From positions 165,096-229,095 of the forward strand of contig NZ_JPGL01000011.1 of the NCBI RefSeq assembly GCF_000732615.1: DNA of 64,000 bases. Reading direction: 5' to 3'. Below, piece by piece: positions 18,571 through 27,880 of the stretch. The notes below the pieces were generated by a model, which saw only the letters and a program-made list of their open reading frames with translations, did no database searches and was not told the origin of the DNA. Both the position numbers and the translations under genes were made by a program. The stretch comes from Burkholderia paludis (lineage in GTDB: Bacteria; Pseudomonadota; Gammaproteobacteria; Burkholderiales; Burkholderiaceae). Each line of letters opens with the position of its first letter. The stretch's first letter is position 1.

Positions 18571-18688
18571 GCACTTCTACCAGGTGCTGCGGCGCTGGGG
18601 CGACGACCAATACGGCTTTTGAGTGCGTCGTCACCGAATCTCTACATGCAAACAGAGAGACCTATGACGAATCCGACCTACGAACAAA

Positions 18689-19009
18689 TCACGAAACGTG
18701 CCGAGCGCGAAATCCACCACGTTTCTCCTCAGCGCGGAGCGGACCATACATTTTTGATGCAACGTCCTGCAAGATGGCCTTGTCCAAGCTCAGTTCGGCG
18801 ACCAGCCTCTTCAGCCGCGCGTTCTCTTCCTGCAGCTGCTTAAGTTCGCGCACTTGATCAGACTGCATCCCGGCGTATTGCTTCTTCCACCGACAGAACG
18901 TCTGTTCCGAAATACCGACCTGCCGAATCACATCGGCCACCGGCATGCCCAGTTCGGCTTGCTTCAGTACCGCCACAATCTGTTCGATCGAAAAGCGTTT
19001 CCGTTTCAT
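18689..19009 (-). pseudogene. IS3-family (IS407-like) OrfA remnant
   Basis: The first ~85 residues are a typical OrfA: helix-turn-helix RKRFSIEQIVAVLKQAELG, with ISEQTFCRWKKQY as recognition part. A leucine-zipper-like coiled coil (LKQLQEENARLKRLVAELSL) then ends DKAILQDV. Normal OrfA stops near residue 88 and overlaps OrfB. Here the frame runs into unrelated sequence (about 20 residues) and OrfB is absent, so the element is truncated. Confidence 0.8.
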
Positions 19010-19222
19010 GACAAACCACCTCCTGGTTCAGGGTCAAGTTTGCCGCAAAACTCGCGCTCGGATCGGTCCAGAATTCCTAAAGCGGATCACGTCGACTCCG
19101 CCGTGCCGGAATGTGCCAAGTGCAAAAAAGCCCGATGTTCAATCATGACGGAGTTCGGCTCGAGTGAGCCGGGTGCGGATTGGCGAGCGTCAAAGACCGC
19201 GTCCACCGCACCCGGGCCACAC

Positions 19223-19987
19223 TCAGATCTGCTGCTGGCCGCCATCGACAAACAATTCGATGCCGTTCACGAAGCTCGCGTCGTCCGAGGCCAGGAACAG
19301 CGCCGCGCTTGCGATCTCGCCGGGCTCGCCGAGGCGTCCCATCGGGATCTGAGCTGCCAGGTAATCGGCAAGCCCCTGGCGCTGGGCAGCATCGTCACCG
19401 GCAAGATCGAGCAGGCCGGGCGTGCGGGTCGCGCCCGGGCTGATCGTGTTCACGCGGATCTGGCGATCCTTGAGGTCGAGAATCCAGTTGCGTGCGAACG
19501 AGCGCACCGCAGCCTTGGACGCCGAGTACACGCTGAACGCCGCCGTGCCCGCGCTGCCTGCCGTCGAACCCGTGAGAATCACCGACGCGCCCTTGGCCAG
19601 CAGCGGCAGTGCCTTTTGCACCGTGAACAGCACGCCCTTCACGTTGCGGTTGAAGGTGTCGTCGAAGTGTTCTTCGGTGATGTTGCCGAACGGCAGCATC
19701 GAACCGCCGCCTGCGTTGGCGAACAGCACATCGAGGCGCCCCTGTTCTTCCTTGATCTGCGCATACAGCGCGTCGAGCTCGTTCAGCTTCGTCGAATCGA
19801 CGCGTACGCCGGTCGCCTCGCCGCCCGCTTCGCGGATGCTCTTCACGGCGGCGTCGAGTTCGGCCTGACGACGGCCCGTGAGGTAGACGTGCGCGCCTTC
19901 GGCGGCGAAGCGCTGGGCGGTGGCAAGGCCGATGCCGCTGGTTGCGCCGGTAACGAGTGCGATCTTGTTGTCGAGTTTGCGTGTCAT
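19223..19987 (-). CDS. SDR-family NAD(P)-dependent oxidoreductase
   Basis: 254 aa. The cofactor site [10 protein letters not shown] is at residues 13-22 and NAGG in LFANAGGG. Catalytic Ser is in [10 protein letters not shown] and YSASKAA is the YxxxK motif. [10 protein letters not shown] and the end [16 protein letters not shown] are typical. The start at 19987 has AGGAG upstream. It is divergent from a LysR gene with a 150-bp gap, which suggests regulation by it. Similar SDR/LysR pairs are common in Burkholderia. The substrate is unknown. Confidence 0.92.
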   Translation of the reverse strand: MTRKLDNKIALVTGATSGIGLATAQRFAAEGAHVYLTGRRQAELDAAVKSIREAGGEATGVRVDSTKLNELDALYAQIKEEQGRLDVLFANAGGGSMLPFGNITEEHFDDTFNRNVKGVLFTVQKALPLLAKGASVILTGSTAGSAGTAAFSVYSASKAAVRSFARNWILDLKDRQIRVNTISPGATRTPGLLDLAGDDAAQRQGLADYLAAQIPMGRLGEPGEIASAALFLASDDASFVNGIELFVDGGQQQI

Positions 19988-20137
19988 GGTAGTGCTCCTT
20001 TCGTTTCGTTCGGTAGAAGTGGGCGTTGGCTGGTTCGGTGTTGCGTGCTGCGATGTGAGAAGAATATCGACGGCCCAATCCTTTCGAAATAGAATTGATT
20101 GCAATCCAACGTTGCATAAATGAAAAGATGAGGGGAC

Positions 20138-21061
20138 ATGCCGAGACTGCCGGATTTCGAAGGACTCGCGATGTTCGCGAAGGTCGCCGAGGAGGGATCG
20201 TTCGCGGCGGCGGCGCGTGCGATGGGGGTGTCGGTGGCGACGGTCTCGCGCGGCGTGGCCCGTCTGGAGGACCGGCTGGGCGCGCGGCTGTTCAACCGCA
20301 CGTCGCGCCAGCTTTCGCTGACCGAGTTCGGCCGCTCGATCTGCGAGAAGGCCGGCGAGATCTACCGCCAGGCGGAAGAAACGGAGAACTCGGCGCGCGA
20401 AATGTCGGTGCAGCCGCGCGGGCTGGTGCGCCTGGCGGTGCCGATGTCGTTCGGGCTGCGCTGGGTCGCGCCGCTGCTGCCGGGGTTCTTTCGCGCGTAT
20501 CCGGAGGTGTCGATCGACCTGCATCTATCGGATGCATCGGTCGATCTGGTCGCCGATGGCTTCGACGCCGCGCTGCGCATTGCCGCATTGCCCGATTCGT
20601 CGCTGGTGGCGCGGCGGCTGTGCCCGGTGACGCAATATGTGGTGGCGTCGCCGGAATATCTGGAGCGCGAGGGGCGGCCCGCTCACCCGCGCGAACTGGC
20701 GGACCGACCCTGCCTCTCGTACGCGTATCGCGCGCGTAGCGATGTCTGGCGCTTCACGAACGACGCGGGCGAGGAGGAACCGGTGATGCCGACCGGCCCA
20801 CTGCGCGTGACGAATTCCGATGCGTTGGTGCCCACGTTGCTGGAGGGCCTGGCGATCGCCGAGCTGCCCGAATTCATCGCGGGCGAGTATCTGGCCGATG
20901 GCCGCCTCGAAGCGATCCTCACGGACTGGTCGCTGACAAAGGGCGGTCTGTACTTCGTCACGCCGTCGGCGCGTGCACGGCCTGCGAAGGTGGCGGCGCT
21001 ATCCGATTACTTCGCCGAGCATCTTTCCGATCCCGCGTGGCGATGGTCAAAGCCGCAATGA
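20138..21061 (+). CDS. LysR-family transcriptional regulator
   Basis: 307 aa, of the branch whose members repress divergent SDR or quinone reductase genes. The helix-turn-helix is [18 protein letters not shown] then [17 protein letters not shown]. The effector domain begins [25 protein letters not shown] lies 5 nt before the ATG. It is divergent from the SDR gene at 19223. Confidence 0.92.
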   Translation: MPRLPDFEGLAMFAKVAEEGSFAAAARAMGVSVATVSRGVARLEDRLGARLFNRTSRQLSLTEFGRSICEKAGEIYRQAEETENSAREMSVQPRGLVRLAVPMSFGLRWVAPLLPGFFRAYPEVSIDLHLSDASVDLVADGFDAALRIAALPDSSLVARRLCPVTQYVVASPEYLEREGRPAHPRELADRPCLSYAYRARSDVWRFTNDAGEEEPVMPTGPLRVTNSDALVPTLLEGLAIAELPEFIAGEYLADGRLEAILTDWSLTKGGLYFVTPSARARPAKVAALSDYFAEHLSDPAWRWSKPQ

Positions 21062-22030
21062 AGCGGCCACCCATCATTGCAATTGTGCAATGGTGGGTTT
21101 CGAACACTTCCAATTCGTAAATATCTCCCTGTTCGTATTCTCCTTTCCATCGGCTGCACGACATCACGTCGCAAGCCGCTCAACCACCCGGAAAGGAGAA
21201 GCACGGCGACCATGCAAGCCCACCTGAACACGCCCGCCCGCAGTCCGTCCGCATCGACATCGAGTGAGATCATGAAAAAAGGCACCACTGCGTCCTCGTG
21301 CCTGATTTATGCGACAGCGCCGTGCAAAAGACACGATGTAAACACGTTTCATCGAATGTAGGCAGGCCTTGGGAATAGGCGATTTGGCATGGTGACGGAG
21401 ATTCGATAGCCGGGAGTAGAAGATTTTATGCAAAATAGAACGTGCGATAATTAACAAAACCAAATACAACCATAGATCATCGATTTGGATAATTGTTCGA
21501 TTATTGGAAATGACATCGAACATTGCATCTCGTCTTTCTCGAATGTTGCCTTATGTCCCTACGTAAATCACTGATTCTGCCCCAATCTATCGGGCGGATT
21601 TGATGGTGGGCAAGTAGGTCCCACGGCCGCGCCGGAATGCTGCCAATGGTGGCAGCAAAATTGCTCGCCTTCGAAACTTCGCGTACGCAGTGGTTTTGCG
21701 CATACCCGCTCCGCAGCCCGGAGTTGTCAGGCTTGTGCGAGAGCGCACGCCAACTTCCAGTCCGTGACACTCAATTGCAGCCGGTAACTCTATAGAAGAT
21801 TTTAGGGCGAAAACCGGGTCGATCAGCCCCTAAAATAGTGGTTCACCGGTTTAATCAAAAATCACTGGATTTCATCAGTGTCACGCTTGACTATCTGGAT
21901 TCCAAATCACACAGTGTGAGTGCTTTTAGTGTCATCGCGTCACAAAAACGTATCAGATTGTCCGGGCAACATTTCCTGTAAATAATGAAGTCGATACCAT
22001 ATCAATGGTAAACAATAAGGATGACGAATC
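21062..22030. other. Long, AT-richer intergenic region
   Basis: Nearly 1 kb without a supported gene. From about 21360 the composition becomes clearly AT-richer than the flanks, notably at 21420-21530 and 21800-22030, which suggests foreign origin. Short frames show no family resemblance. A weak promoter-like pair (TTGTCC at 21958, AATAAT at 21981, 17-nt spacing) and AAGGA at 22016 lead into the three-ORF unit that follows. Confidence 0.45.
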
Positions 22031-22081
22031 ATGAGGAAATATTTCTCCAGTCTGTCGGGGCGTAAGGAGTCGAGCGTATGA
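22031..22081 (+). CDS. 16-codon small ORF overlapping the next start
   Basis: Reads MRKYFSSLSGRKESSV and stops in a TGA that overlaps the ATG of the next gene (ATGA). AAGGA lies about 9 nt before its ATG. The arrangement suits translational coupling, a leader peptide or a tiny partner protein. Too short to test by composition. Confidence 0.4.
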   Translation: MRKYFSSLSGRKESSV

Positions 22082-22413
22082 GGCACGAAGCGCTAGCACG
22101 TCATTTGCAGTTGCCCGCGGGCCTTCATAAAGCGTCCGGAGCCATTCTGACTCTTGCCGAATGCCGGCGGGATCCGAGCGCCGTACTGCCCCCTGCGCAG
22201 TTGTCAGTCGCCCAGAAGATTGCCCTCGTAAAAGCCCGTTGGCTTGCGGGGGAATGGAGCGACATCGTTTACGGAACCGAGGGCACCGTCGATCGCGACA
22301 AAGCGATTCGAGAGCTGGAAGCCCAAAGCGATATTGGCCGGCATCTCATGGAAGTTGAGTTGCGCGCCATTGAGATGACTCACGAAGAAGCCGCACAGCA
22401 AGGGAACCCATAA
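22078..22413 (+). CDS. Hypothetical 111-aa protein coupled to the LamG/caspase-like gene
   Basis: A soluble, helical, acidic protein with the segment QLSVAQKIALVKARWLAGEW followed by SDIVYGTEGTVDRDKAIREL. No signal peptide. Its stop (22411-22413) is one base before the next ATG, and its ATG overlaps the preceding tiny ORF, so all three are almost certainly co-translated. It may be a regulator, inhibitor or substrate of the downstream protein. Family not recognised. Confidence 0.65.
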   Translation: MRHEALARHLQLPAGLHKASGAILTLAECRRDPSAVLPPAQLSVAQKIALVKARWLAGEWSDIVYGTEGTVDRDKAIRELEAQSDIGRHLMEVELRAIEMTHEEAAQQGNP

Positions 22414-22414
22414 C

Positions 22415-24469
22415 ATGTATCGTGCACACCTCGTGGCCGGCGCCTCTCTTCAGACTGCGCCGAGCGAAGCTTTCAATTTTGGAACCGGTGACTTCACCGT
22501 CATGACCATGATCAGTTCGGTCAAAGGCGGAACGGCTGTCGCGCGGAAGGGCGCCGCGGGTGGTTCGGGCAACGGCGGGTTCCTGCTTGTCGTCAATCCG
22601 GACGGCTCGGTGAAGTTTGCGACCGACAACGGCTTCGGCTATTACCAGGTCGTTTCCGCTCCGTCGTCGATTCTGGATGGAGACTGCCATACGATCGCAG
22701 GGATTCGAACCGGTGCGCAGCTTTCCATCTTCATCGATGGAGTCGCCGTTTCGGTGACGGCCTCCGGCAACGCAGCGCCGCCGTTGAACGTCAACAACAA
22801 CCTGCCGCTCACAATCGGTTGTACTCAGCAGTATCAGGAGCCGCACAATCAGTTCCTGGGGAATCTGATGAACGTGAGCGTTTGGAATACCGCGCTAAGG
22901 GGCGACCTGCTTGTTAGCGCCGCATTTGCCCGGATTACCGGCTCGGAGGCAAATCTTCAGGGTTACTGGACACTCGATGACACGACGGCCGACCTGTCGC
23001 CCCATCGGAATTCGGCTCGCAGTGTGGGTGCTGTCACCTATGAGTATTGCCTGCACTGCATGTGGGTAGCGGGGGACAATGCCTATACGTTCTGCTCCAT
23101 CGCAAATATGCCGGACCAGAACACGCCGGACATGACGGTGACGCTTGCTCGTGATGTATCAGTGCCAACCGGCTCGCGTTCCTTCGGCATGTCGATTCTG
23201 GCAAACCAGGACGTTCCCGCCTTTCCCGGTGGGGCGCAGGTGGTCCTCACCGATCCGCTCGGGAATGCCTACAACCAGGACGCGAACACGGACGGCCTGT
23301 TTGTCCTGACCCGCAACGGCCAACCTTGGGCCGTCATGGTTACGAACCCTATAGCCGGAAAATGGACTGTGCGGGTAACCGCTCCGTCCAAGACGGCATT
23401 TCATCTTTTCACGCAAACGGTCCCGACCTCCCGTGTGGTGCAAACGTGTGAGCAGACGCTTGCGCCGTTGTTCCAGGGCGTGAGTGGACATGGGTACGCG
23501 GTAACGGATGGGATGACTGCGCGGGCGCAACTTTCGTGGAGTTTGTGGGATACGATCGCTGCGGTCGCCGTGGGCGTTATCACTGGTGCCGTCGTGGCCG
23601 GTGTGATCGTAGCCTCCGGTGGTGCTGCCATACCTGCCGTATTAGCCGGCCTCGTGGCCTTTACGGGCGTTGAGGCCAGTCTTGCAAATCAGGCTCTCAC
23701 CGTGTTCGATACAGGCAATCTTCCTGTTGCCACTGCACAGACCGCCGGGATGGCCGGCTTCGTGGTCGCCGCGGGCAAGTTGCTGCTGATGGACGCCAAC
23801 GTTGAAGCCGATCGGGCAACGCAACTCATATACAAGCAACGCAAGAAGAAGCTTTACCCGGTGGTTACCGCGAGCACCTTCAACAAGGTTCAGCAGCAGT
23901 TGGTGGGCGAACAGATGAAACGCGCCAAAGTCGCCGACGCGATGTCGGGCTTTGCCCAGGGGTACGTAAGTGGCGCCGGGCACGGCAAGCCGACCTACCT
24001 GATGGGCTGGTATGTGAGCGGGAACGATGGTCCGCTTGAGGAGGTACTTGCGACGTTCGGTGCGGCGAAATTCTCCGCACAGGAAGTCAGCGGGAGAATC
24101 ATCCACTTCTTCGCCTGCAATACCGGCGCTGCGGGAACAGATTCGTCTCCCGGCCTGGGAAGGGCAATGGTGACTGCAGGTGCCGTGGCATTTTTTGGGT
24201 ACAACTTGCCGTTTATCATCAACGTAGAGGAATCACCGGCGTTCTGTGACTGCGACATCGCGATTGACCTGGCCATGATCGCCGGGAATACCTGCGAGGT
24301 AGCCTACAACAAGTCCATCGCGCTTTACGACTCCACGATCAAAAGGCTGAAGGCTAATGGGAACACGCAGGCTGCCGCACAATTGGAAAGCAATCGCAAT
24401 GCGTTGGTGTCACCGGTGACGAGTTCCATGTACGGGAACAAAGACGCGTATCTCACGATCAGTGGGTGA
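22415..24469 (+). CDS. LamG-domain protein with C-terminal caspase-like (clan CD) domain
   Basis: 684 aa, four parts. Residues 1-200 are a LamG/concanavalin-like beta-sandwich (AFNFGTGDFTV, SIFIDGVAV, FLGNLMNVSVWNTAL, QGYWTLDD). Residues 215-350 are beta-rich with AGKWTVRVTAPS, like a pre-peptidase or P-type domain. Residues about 375-415 are a long Gly/Ala/Val hydrophobic run (IAAVAVGVITGAVVAGVIVA) that may enter a membrane. The C-terminal domain carries GYVSGAGHG (His523) and IIHFFACNTG (Cys568). The 45-residue spacing and the hydrophobic strand before each residue match the His/Cys dyad of caspases, CHAT and C11/C25 peptidases. There is no signal peptide. AGGGA precedes the ATG. Catalysis is inferred. 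Confidence 0.75.
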   Translation: MYRAHLVAGASLQTAPSEAFNFGTGDFTVMTMISSVKGGTAVARKGAAGGSGNGGFLLVVNPDGSVKFATDNGFGYYQVVSAPSSILDGDCHTIAGIRTGAQLSIFIDGVAVSVTASGNAAPPLNVNNNLPLTIGCTQQYQEPHNQFLGNLMNVSVWNTALRGDLLVSAAFARITGSEANLQGYWTLDDTTADLSPHRNSARSVGAVTYEYCLHCMWVAGDNAYTFCSIANMPDQNTPDMTVTLARDVSVPTGSRSFGMSILANQDVPAFPGGAQVVLTDPLGNAYNQDANTDGLFVLTRNGQPWAVMVTNPIAGKWTVRVTAPSKTAFHLFTQTVPTSRVVQTCEQTLAPLFQGVSGHGYAVTDGMTARAQLSWSLWDTIAAVAVGVITGAVVAGVIVASGGAAIPAVLAGLVAFTGVEASLANQALTVFDTGNLPVATAQTAGMAGFVVAAGKLLLMDANVEADRATQLIYKQRKKKLYPVVTASTFNKVQQQLVGEQMKRAKVADAMSGFAQGYVSGAGHGKPTYLMGWYVSGNDGPLEEVLATFGAAKFSAQEVSGRIIHFFACNTGAAGTDSSPGLGRAMVTAGAVAFFGYNLPFIINVEESPAFCDCDIAIDLAMIAGNTCEVAYNKSIALYDSTIKRLKANGNTQAAAQLESNRNALVSPVTSSMYGNKDAYLTISG

Positions 24470-24644
24470 CGCTGTACCGGTGATGCGACGGACGGGCCAC
24501 GGCAAGTGGCCCGTCACCGAAGTCATCGCCAGGGATCAGCCGAGCCGGTGGCAACTTCCGACCATGTATGACTATTCGACGTTCTCGTCAGTGGACATAC
24601 ACGGCAGGCTTGGTCCGATCCGAGTCATTTGCAATGTGAGCGCC

Positions 24645-24989
24645 CTAGTCATATTTCTCCAGGCAATGGAACTCCTCCGTCCGGATCTCGAAGCACGCTC
24701 GACTCTGAATCTGCGAAGTCAGGCGAAATCCACATCTTTCGGCTACGCGAACAGAGGCTTGATTCTCGACCGAGCACCAGGCTGTCATCCTCGTGATTCC
24801 ACCTGCACCAAACGCAAGCATGAGTAGCTCACGAACTGCCTGCACCGCATAGCCTTTTCCCCAATAGGCCGGTAACAAGAACCATCCACAATCAGCCGCA
24901 TCCGAACCGCGAAGCGTATACCCAACACTTCCAATCATCTCGTTCTCGTACGGACATTCAACGGCGTAGAAGAACCTTGCGCGCTTCAC
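24645..24989 (-). pseudogene. GNAT acetyltransferase, N-terminally truncated
   Basis: About 115 residues cover the core of a RimJ/RimL-type GNAT: IGSVGYTLR (beta-4), YWGKGYAVQAVRELL (acetyl-CoA pyrophosphate loop and helix) and NQASVRVAERCGFR. The reading opens at a GTG, and the upstream codons meet a stop after about 15 more residues. Normal members have some 50-60 further N-terminal residues, so the 5' end is lost. Confidence 0.65.
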
Positions 24990-25209
24990 GGATTGCTGCC
25001 GCGCTATTGCGTCGGCCAGAGCTTTCTTGCATTCCTATCTTGCTCGCGGAAGCCATGACACATAGCGTGCTACCAGAAAATTCATCTGAAATTCGCAAAA
25101 CCGGTCAACATCAGTCTGTAAGTGCTCACAAAGTCGAAGGCAGCATGAATTCATGTCGATATGCTAGTCGCTCAAGAAACCACATTGTTCACGCTTCGAG
25201 TCCTGTCGC

Positions 25210-25728
25210 CTAATTACGGCTGCGGGTGTGCGGCGAGAATCCGCGACTTCTGAATAGACGCTCCGAAGCTACATTGCCGTTGGTAATCATTGCACTGCAT
25301 TCCGAATGGCCGAGCGCGGATAGTTTTGCCAATGCGGCGTCAAGCAACGCTCCGGCTGCGCCCAACCTCTGGCTGCCGGGGGCGCTGGCTATGACAGCGA
25401 CAACCGGACATCCATAAGCCTGATAGTCGCAGACAAGGCATGCCGACTGAAGGCCACCCGTATGCTCAACGGTCCACGATGCCTCGGAGATCCATTGGCC
25501 GTACTGTCCCGCAAGGATCGCCGTGGCCTTTGACGCATACTGAGCTTCCGTCTGCCCGATATCGTCGATCGTGCCGTGAAACGCCGTAAAGAAAAGCAGC
25601 CCAAGCGCCGATGCGTCACCATGCTGTATGTGGCGCAAATCGGTCGACTGGGCGATAGCCCGGTGGGCGCAGTCGGACAGCGCGAGCTTCCAAAGCTGCG
25701 CACTACGTTCGCGGGTCGCGCTTGACAT
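25210..25728 (-). CDS. GNAT-family N-acetyltransferase
   Basis: 172 aa from the ATG at 25728. The acetyl-CoA site lies in VIASAPGSQRLGAAGALLDAA, followed by LSALGHSECSAMITNGNVAS and the typical end ERLFRSRGFSPHTRSRN. An upstream Met at 25812 in the same frame is possible but adds low-quality sequence. The substrate is unknown. It lies between a truncated GNAT and an IS3 remnant. Confidence 0.7.
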   Translation of the reverse strand: MSSATRERSAQLWKLALSDCAHRAIAQSTDLRHIQHGDASALGLLFFTAFHGTIDDIGQTEAQYASKATAILAGQYGQWISEASWTVEHTGGLQSACLVCDYQAYGCPVVAVIASAPGSQRLGAAGALLDAALAKLSALGHSECSAMITNGNVASERLFRSRGFSPHTRSRN

Positions 25729-25846
25729 CCCTGGATCCGTTCGTCTGAGCGGTTGCGTTGACGACTCCCGGATTGTCGACGATGTGGCAGATGTCGTCGA
25801 TTGTCTCTTCATGGCCGGGCTGCGTCCGTGCGCCGTTAGCAGCTCC

Positions 25847-26400
25847 GGTCGATGGACTTCATGCACGACCAACCGCCGACGGACGCCGTATCCGGCTGTT
25901 CAACATGATCGACGACTTCAACCGCGAGGTGCTCGGCATCGAGATGGACCTCATTGCCACCGGAACGCGTGATCGGTGCGCTGCGGCAGATCGTTGGATG
26001 GCGCGGCTGACCAAAAGCGATTCGGTGCGGTAACGGGCCTGAGTACCTGAGCGCGGCGATCATCGAATGGGTCCGGCAGTACTGCATCAGGCTCGAATAC
26101 ATCCAGTCGGGCAAGCCCCAGCAGAACGCGTATGTCGAGTGAGCTAACCGGACCGTGCGGTACAAATCGCTATCGCAGCCCCACCGGGAAGAGTTGAACC
26201 ACGTCCTGCGCTTCGCGACGGATTGGATGCGGACTTACTCACGAGCGCCCGGACATGGTCTTGGGCGGATGTACGCCAACGCAGCGGTTGGCCATGGCCG
26301 TTTGGTTTCTACTTCCGAACCTCGCGGAAAACCGGCGGGAAACCGTCAAGCATGGCCGACCGGTTACCCATCAGGCCTGGCGGATGGGGAATGTTGTTTC
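25847..26400 (+). pseudogene. IS3-family OrfB (DDE integrase) remnant with several frameshifts
   Basis: Pieces in different frames follow the order of an IS407-type OrfB: SMDFMHDQ, then DGRRIRLFNMIDDFNREVLG, then IRCGNGPEYLSAAIIEW (second catalytic Asp region), then YIQSGKPQQNAYVE (catalytic Glu) with an in-frame stop, then TVRYKSLSQPHREELNHVLR, and the C-terminal LAMAV/FRTSRKTGG region. At least three frame breaks and a stop make it inactive. The N-terminal third is missing. Confidence 0.85.
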
Positions 26401-26755
26401 AAAACAAAACGACTCAAAGTGCTGGTCAATTATCAACAAATAAAACATAAAAAGCTTATTTTCATAAAATTATTTTATGTTGATATTCGGGTATTACGAT
26501 ACTTTTTCGAAGTAATACAAATAACCTTCATTAATCTTTCGCTCAGAAAGACAAATTGTTAAATTGTGTTAGATGTGAATTAATTCATGTTTAAATCAAT
26601 GATCTGCGGTTACATTCTGAAACATATGTGCTGAGGTCGATTTGCTGGTTTGATAGTTTAAATAGAAAGAAATTACTCGGTGGTGTATTTGTAGTACGAA
26701 ATGTAGAGATTGGGTTGTAATAAAAAATCTCACATACATCGAATTGGGGGCTTGG
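26401..26755. promoter_or_regulatory. AT-rich leader region upstream of the flagellar-type operon
   Basis: About 350 bp, strikingly AT-rich from 26430 to 26720 (long A/T runs, for example near 26440-26480). It separates IS debris from fliQ and must hold the promoter of the 25-gene operon, because no other gap of that size occurs for 21 kb. I cannot point to a confident -35/-10 pair. AT-rich DNA of this kind is often bound by H-NS-like silencers. Confidence 0.45.
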
Positions 26756-27022
26756 GTGAATCCGGATATCGCTTTACATATGCTCGGGGAAACTTTCTGG
26801 ACCGGGTTGCTGGTTTGCGCGCCGGTGTTGGGGAGCGTATTGCTGGTTGGGCTGATCGTCAGTGTTTTTCAGGTCGTCACACAAATCCAAGACATGTCTT
26901 TGACATTCATTCCGAAACTCGTCACGGCGATGCTGGTCCTTACGACGATTGGGGCATGGATGTTGCGGGAGATGGCCCAGTTTTCGTCGCGCCTTTGGAT
27001 AAGTATTCCCAGTCTCTTCTGA
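26756..27022 (+). CDS. fliQ: Flagellar export gate protein FliQ
   Basis: 88 aa, two hydrophobic helices (TGLLVCAPVLGSVLLVGLIVSVF and LVTAMLVLTTIGAWMLREM) joined by the conserved loop QVVTQIQDMSLTFIPK. FliQ forms the outer turn of the FliPQR export gate in the inner membrane. The GTG at 26756 has GGGGG 5 nt upstream and gives the family's usual length; a TTG at 26744 is less likely. First gene of the operon. Confidence 0.93.
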   Translation: MNPDIALHMLGETFWTGLLVCAPVLGSVLLVGLIVSVFQVVTQIQDMSLTFIPKLVTAMLVLTTIGAWMLREMAQFSSRLWISIPSLF

Positions 27023-27037
27023 GCGCGGACGATAATC

Positions 27038-27880
27038 ATGTCGAATACCCTGTCCGCCTGGGGGCTGAGTAGCGATTGGCTCGTCACAGTGACGTTACTG
27101 TCGATTCGCATCGGCGCCGCATTTCTGTTTACGCCTTTGTTGACCGTAGTCAACGTGCCGGGGCCGGCACGTCTGCTGATTGTGATCGGTCTGGCCACGG
27201 GATTGACTTCTGCCTCACCGGGTGTGGGTGCGCTCACGCCAAGCGGTTCCTCGGCAGCCGACGCTATTCGTGGCGATATTGTATTCGGCTGGATTCTTTC
27301 GGAAATGGCATTTGGGGCGACATTGGCCGTTGCCGTCCACCTGGCGTTCGCCGTATTTTCTCTTGCCGGCCGGATTCTGGACATTCAGATCGGCTTCGGT
27401 CTTGCACAAGTCTTTGATCCAAGCACCAATGCAGTCGTGCCGGTGCTGACGACGATATTCAATCAGGCTGCAGTCATCGTTTTTTTTCTCGTAGACGGTC
27501 ATCACATGCTGTTGAGGGGTATTGCCTACAGCGTGCGTCGATTTCCACTCGGGGCGCCGTGGCCGCTGGATGCGGCTGTGACTCCCATTCTGGCCCAGGC
27601 GGCCGAAATACTGGGTCTTGCCTTTTCGCTGGTCTCTCCGATCGTTTTTTGCATGCTGATTATCGAGTTCGCGCTTGCGTTGTTGTCGCGCAGCGTTCCG
27701 CAGATGCACATGCTGTCGATGGGGTTGCCCGTGAAGATCCTGATCGGGCTGGCTGTCCTGTCGTTCTGGATCGTGGGAAACGGCGCAGCGATGTTGCGTA
27801 TTTACGGGACGCTTTATCACACGTGGGACGAATGGTTTGGCGCCGTAAGCGTTGATGGGGGCTTACATGGCCGACGCTGA
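27038..27880 (+). CDS. fliR: Flagellar export gate protein FliR
   Basis: 280 aa with about six hydrophobic helices and the FliR pattern RIGAAFLFTPLL near the N-terminus, then GFGLAQVFDPSTN in the middle. FliR completes the FliP5Q4R1 gate through which rod, hook and other axial proteins leave the cytoplasm. It starts 15 bp after fliQ and its end overlaps the flhB start by 14 bp. Confidence 0.93.
   Translation: MSNTLSAWGLSSDWLVTVTLLSIRIGAAFLFTPLLTVVNVPGPARLLIVIGLATGLTSASPGVGALTPSGSSAADAIRGDIVFGWILSEMAFGATLAVAVHLAFAVFSLAGRILDIQIGFGLAQVFDPSTNAVVPVLTTIFNQAAVIVFFLVDGHHMLLRGIAYSVRRFPLGAPWPLDAAVTPILAQAAEILGLAFSLVSPIVFCMLIIEFALALLSRSVPQMHMLSMGLPVKILIGLAVLSFWIVGNGAAMLRIYGTLYHTWDEWFGAVSVDGGLHGRR

Larger units (their letters stand above)
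18199..18688. other. Intergenic patchwork
   Basis: About 490 bp without a gene I can support. It holds a repeat-like stretch at 18281-18330 and a perfect hairpin at 18543-18570. It ends at the IS3 OrfA remnant. Confidence 0.4.

Noticed and set aside
21501..21770. 89-codon minus-strand frame in the long gap
   Set aside because: No ribosome binding site and no family resemblance; the stretch is more likely decayed DNA.
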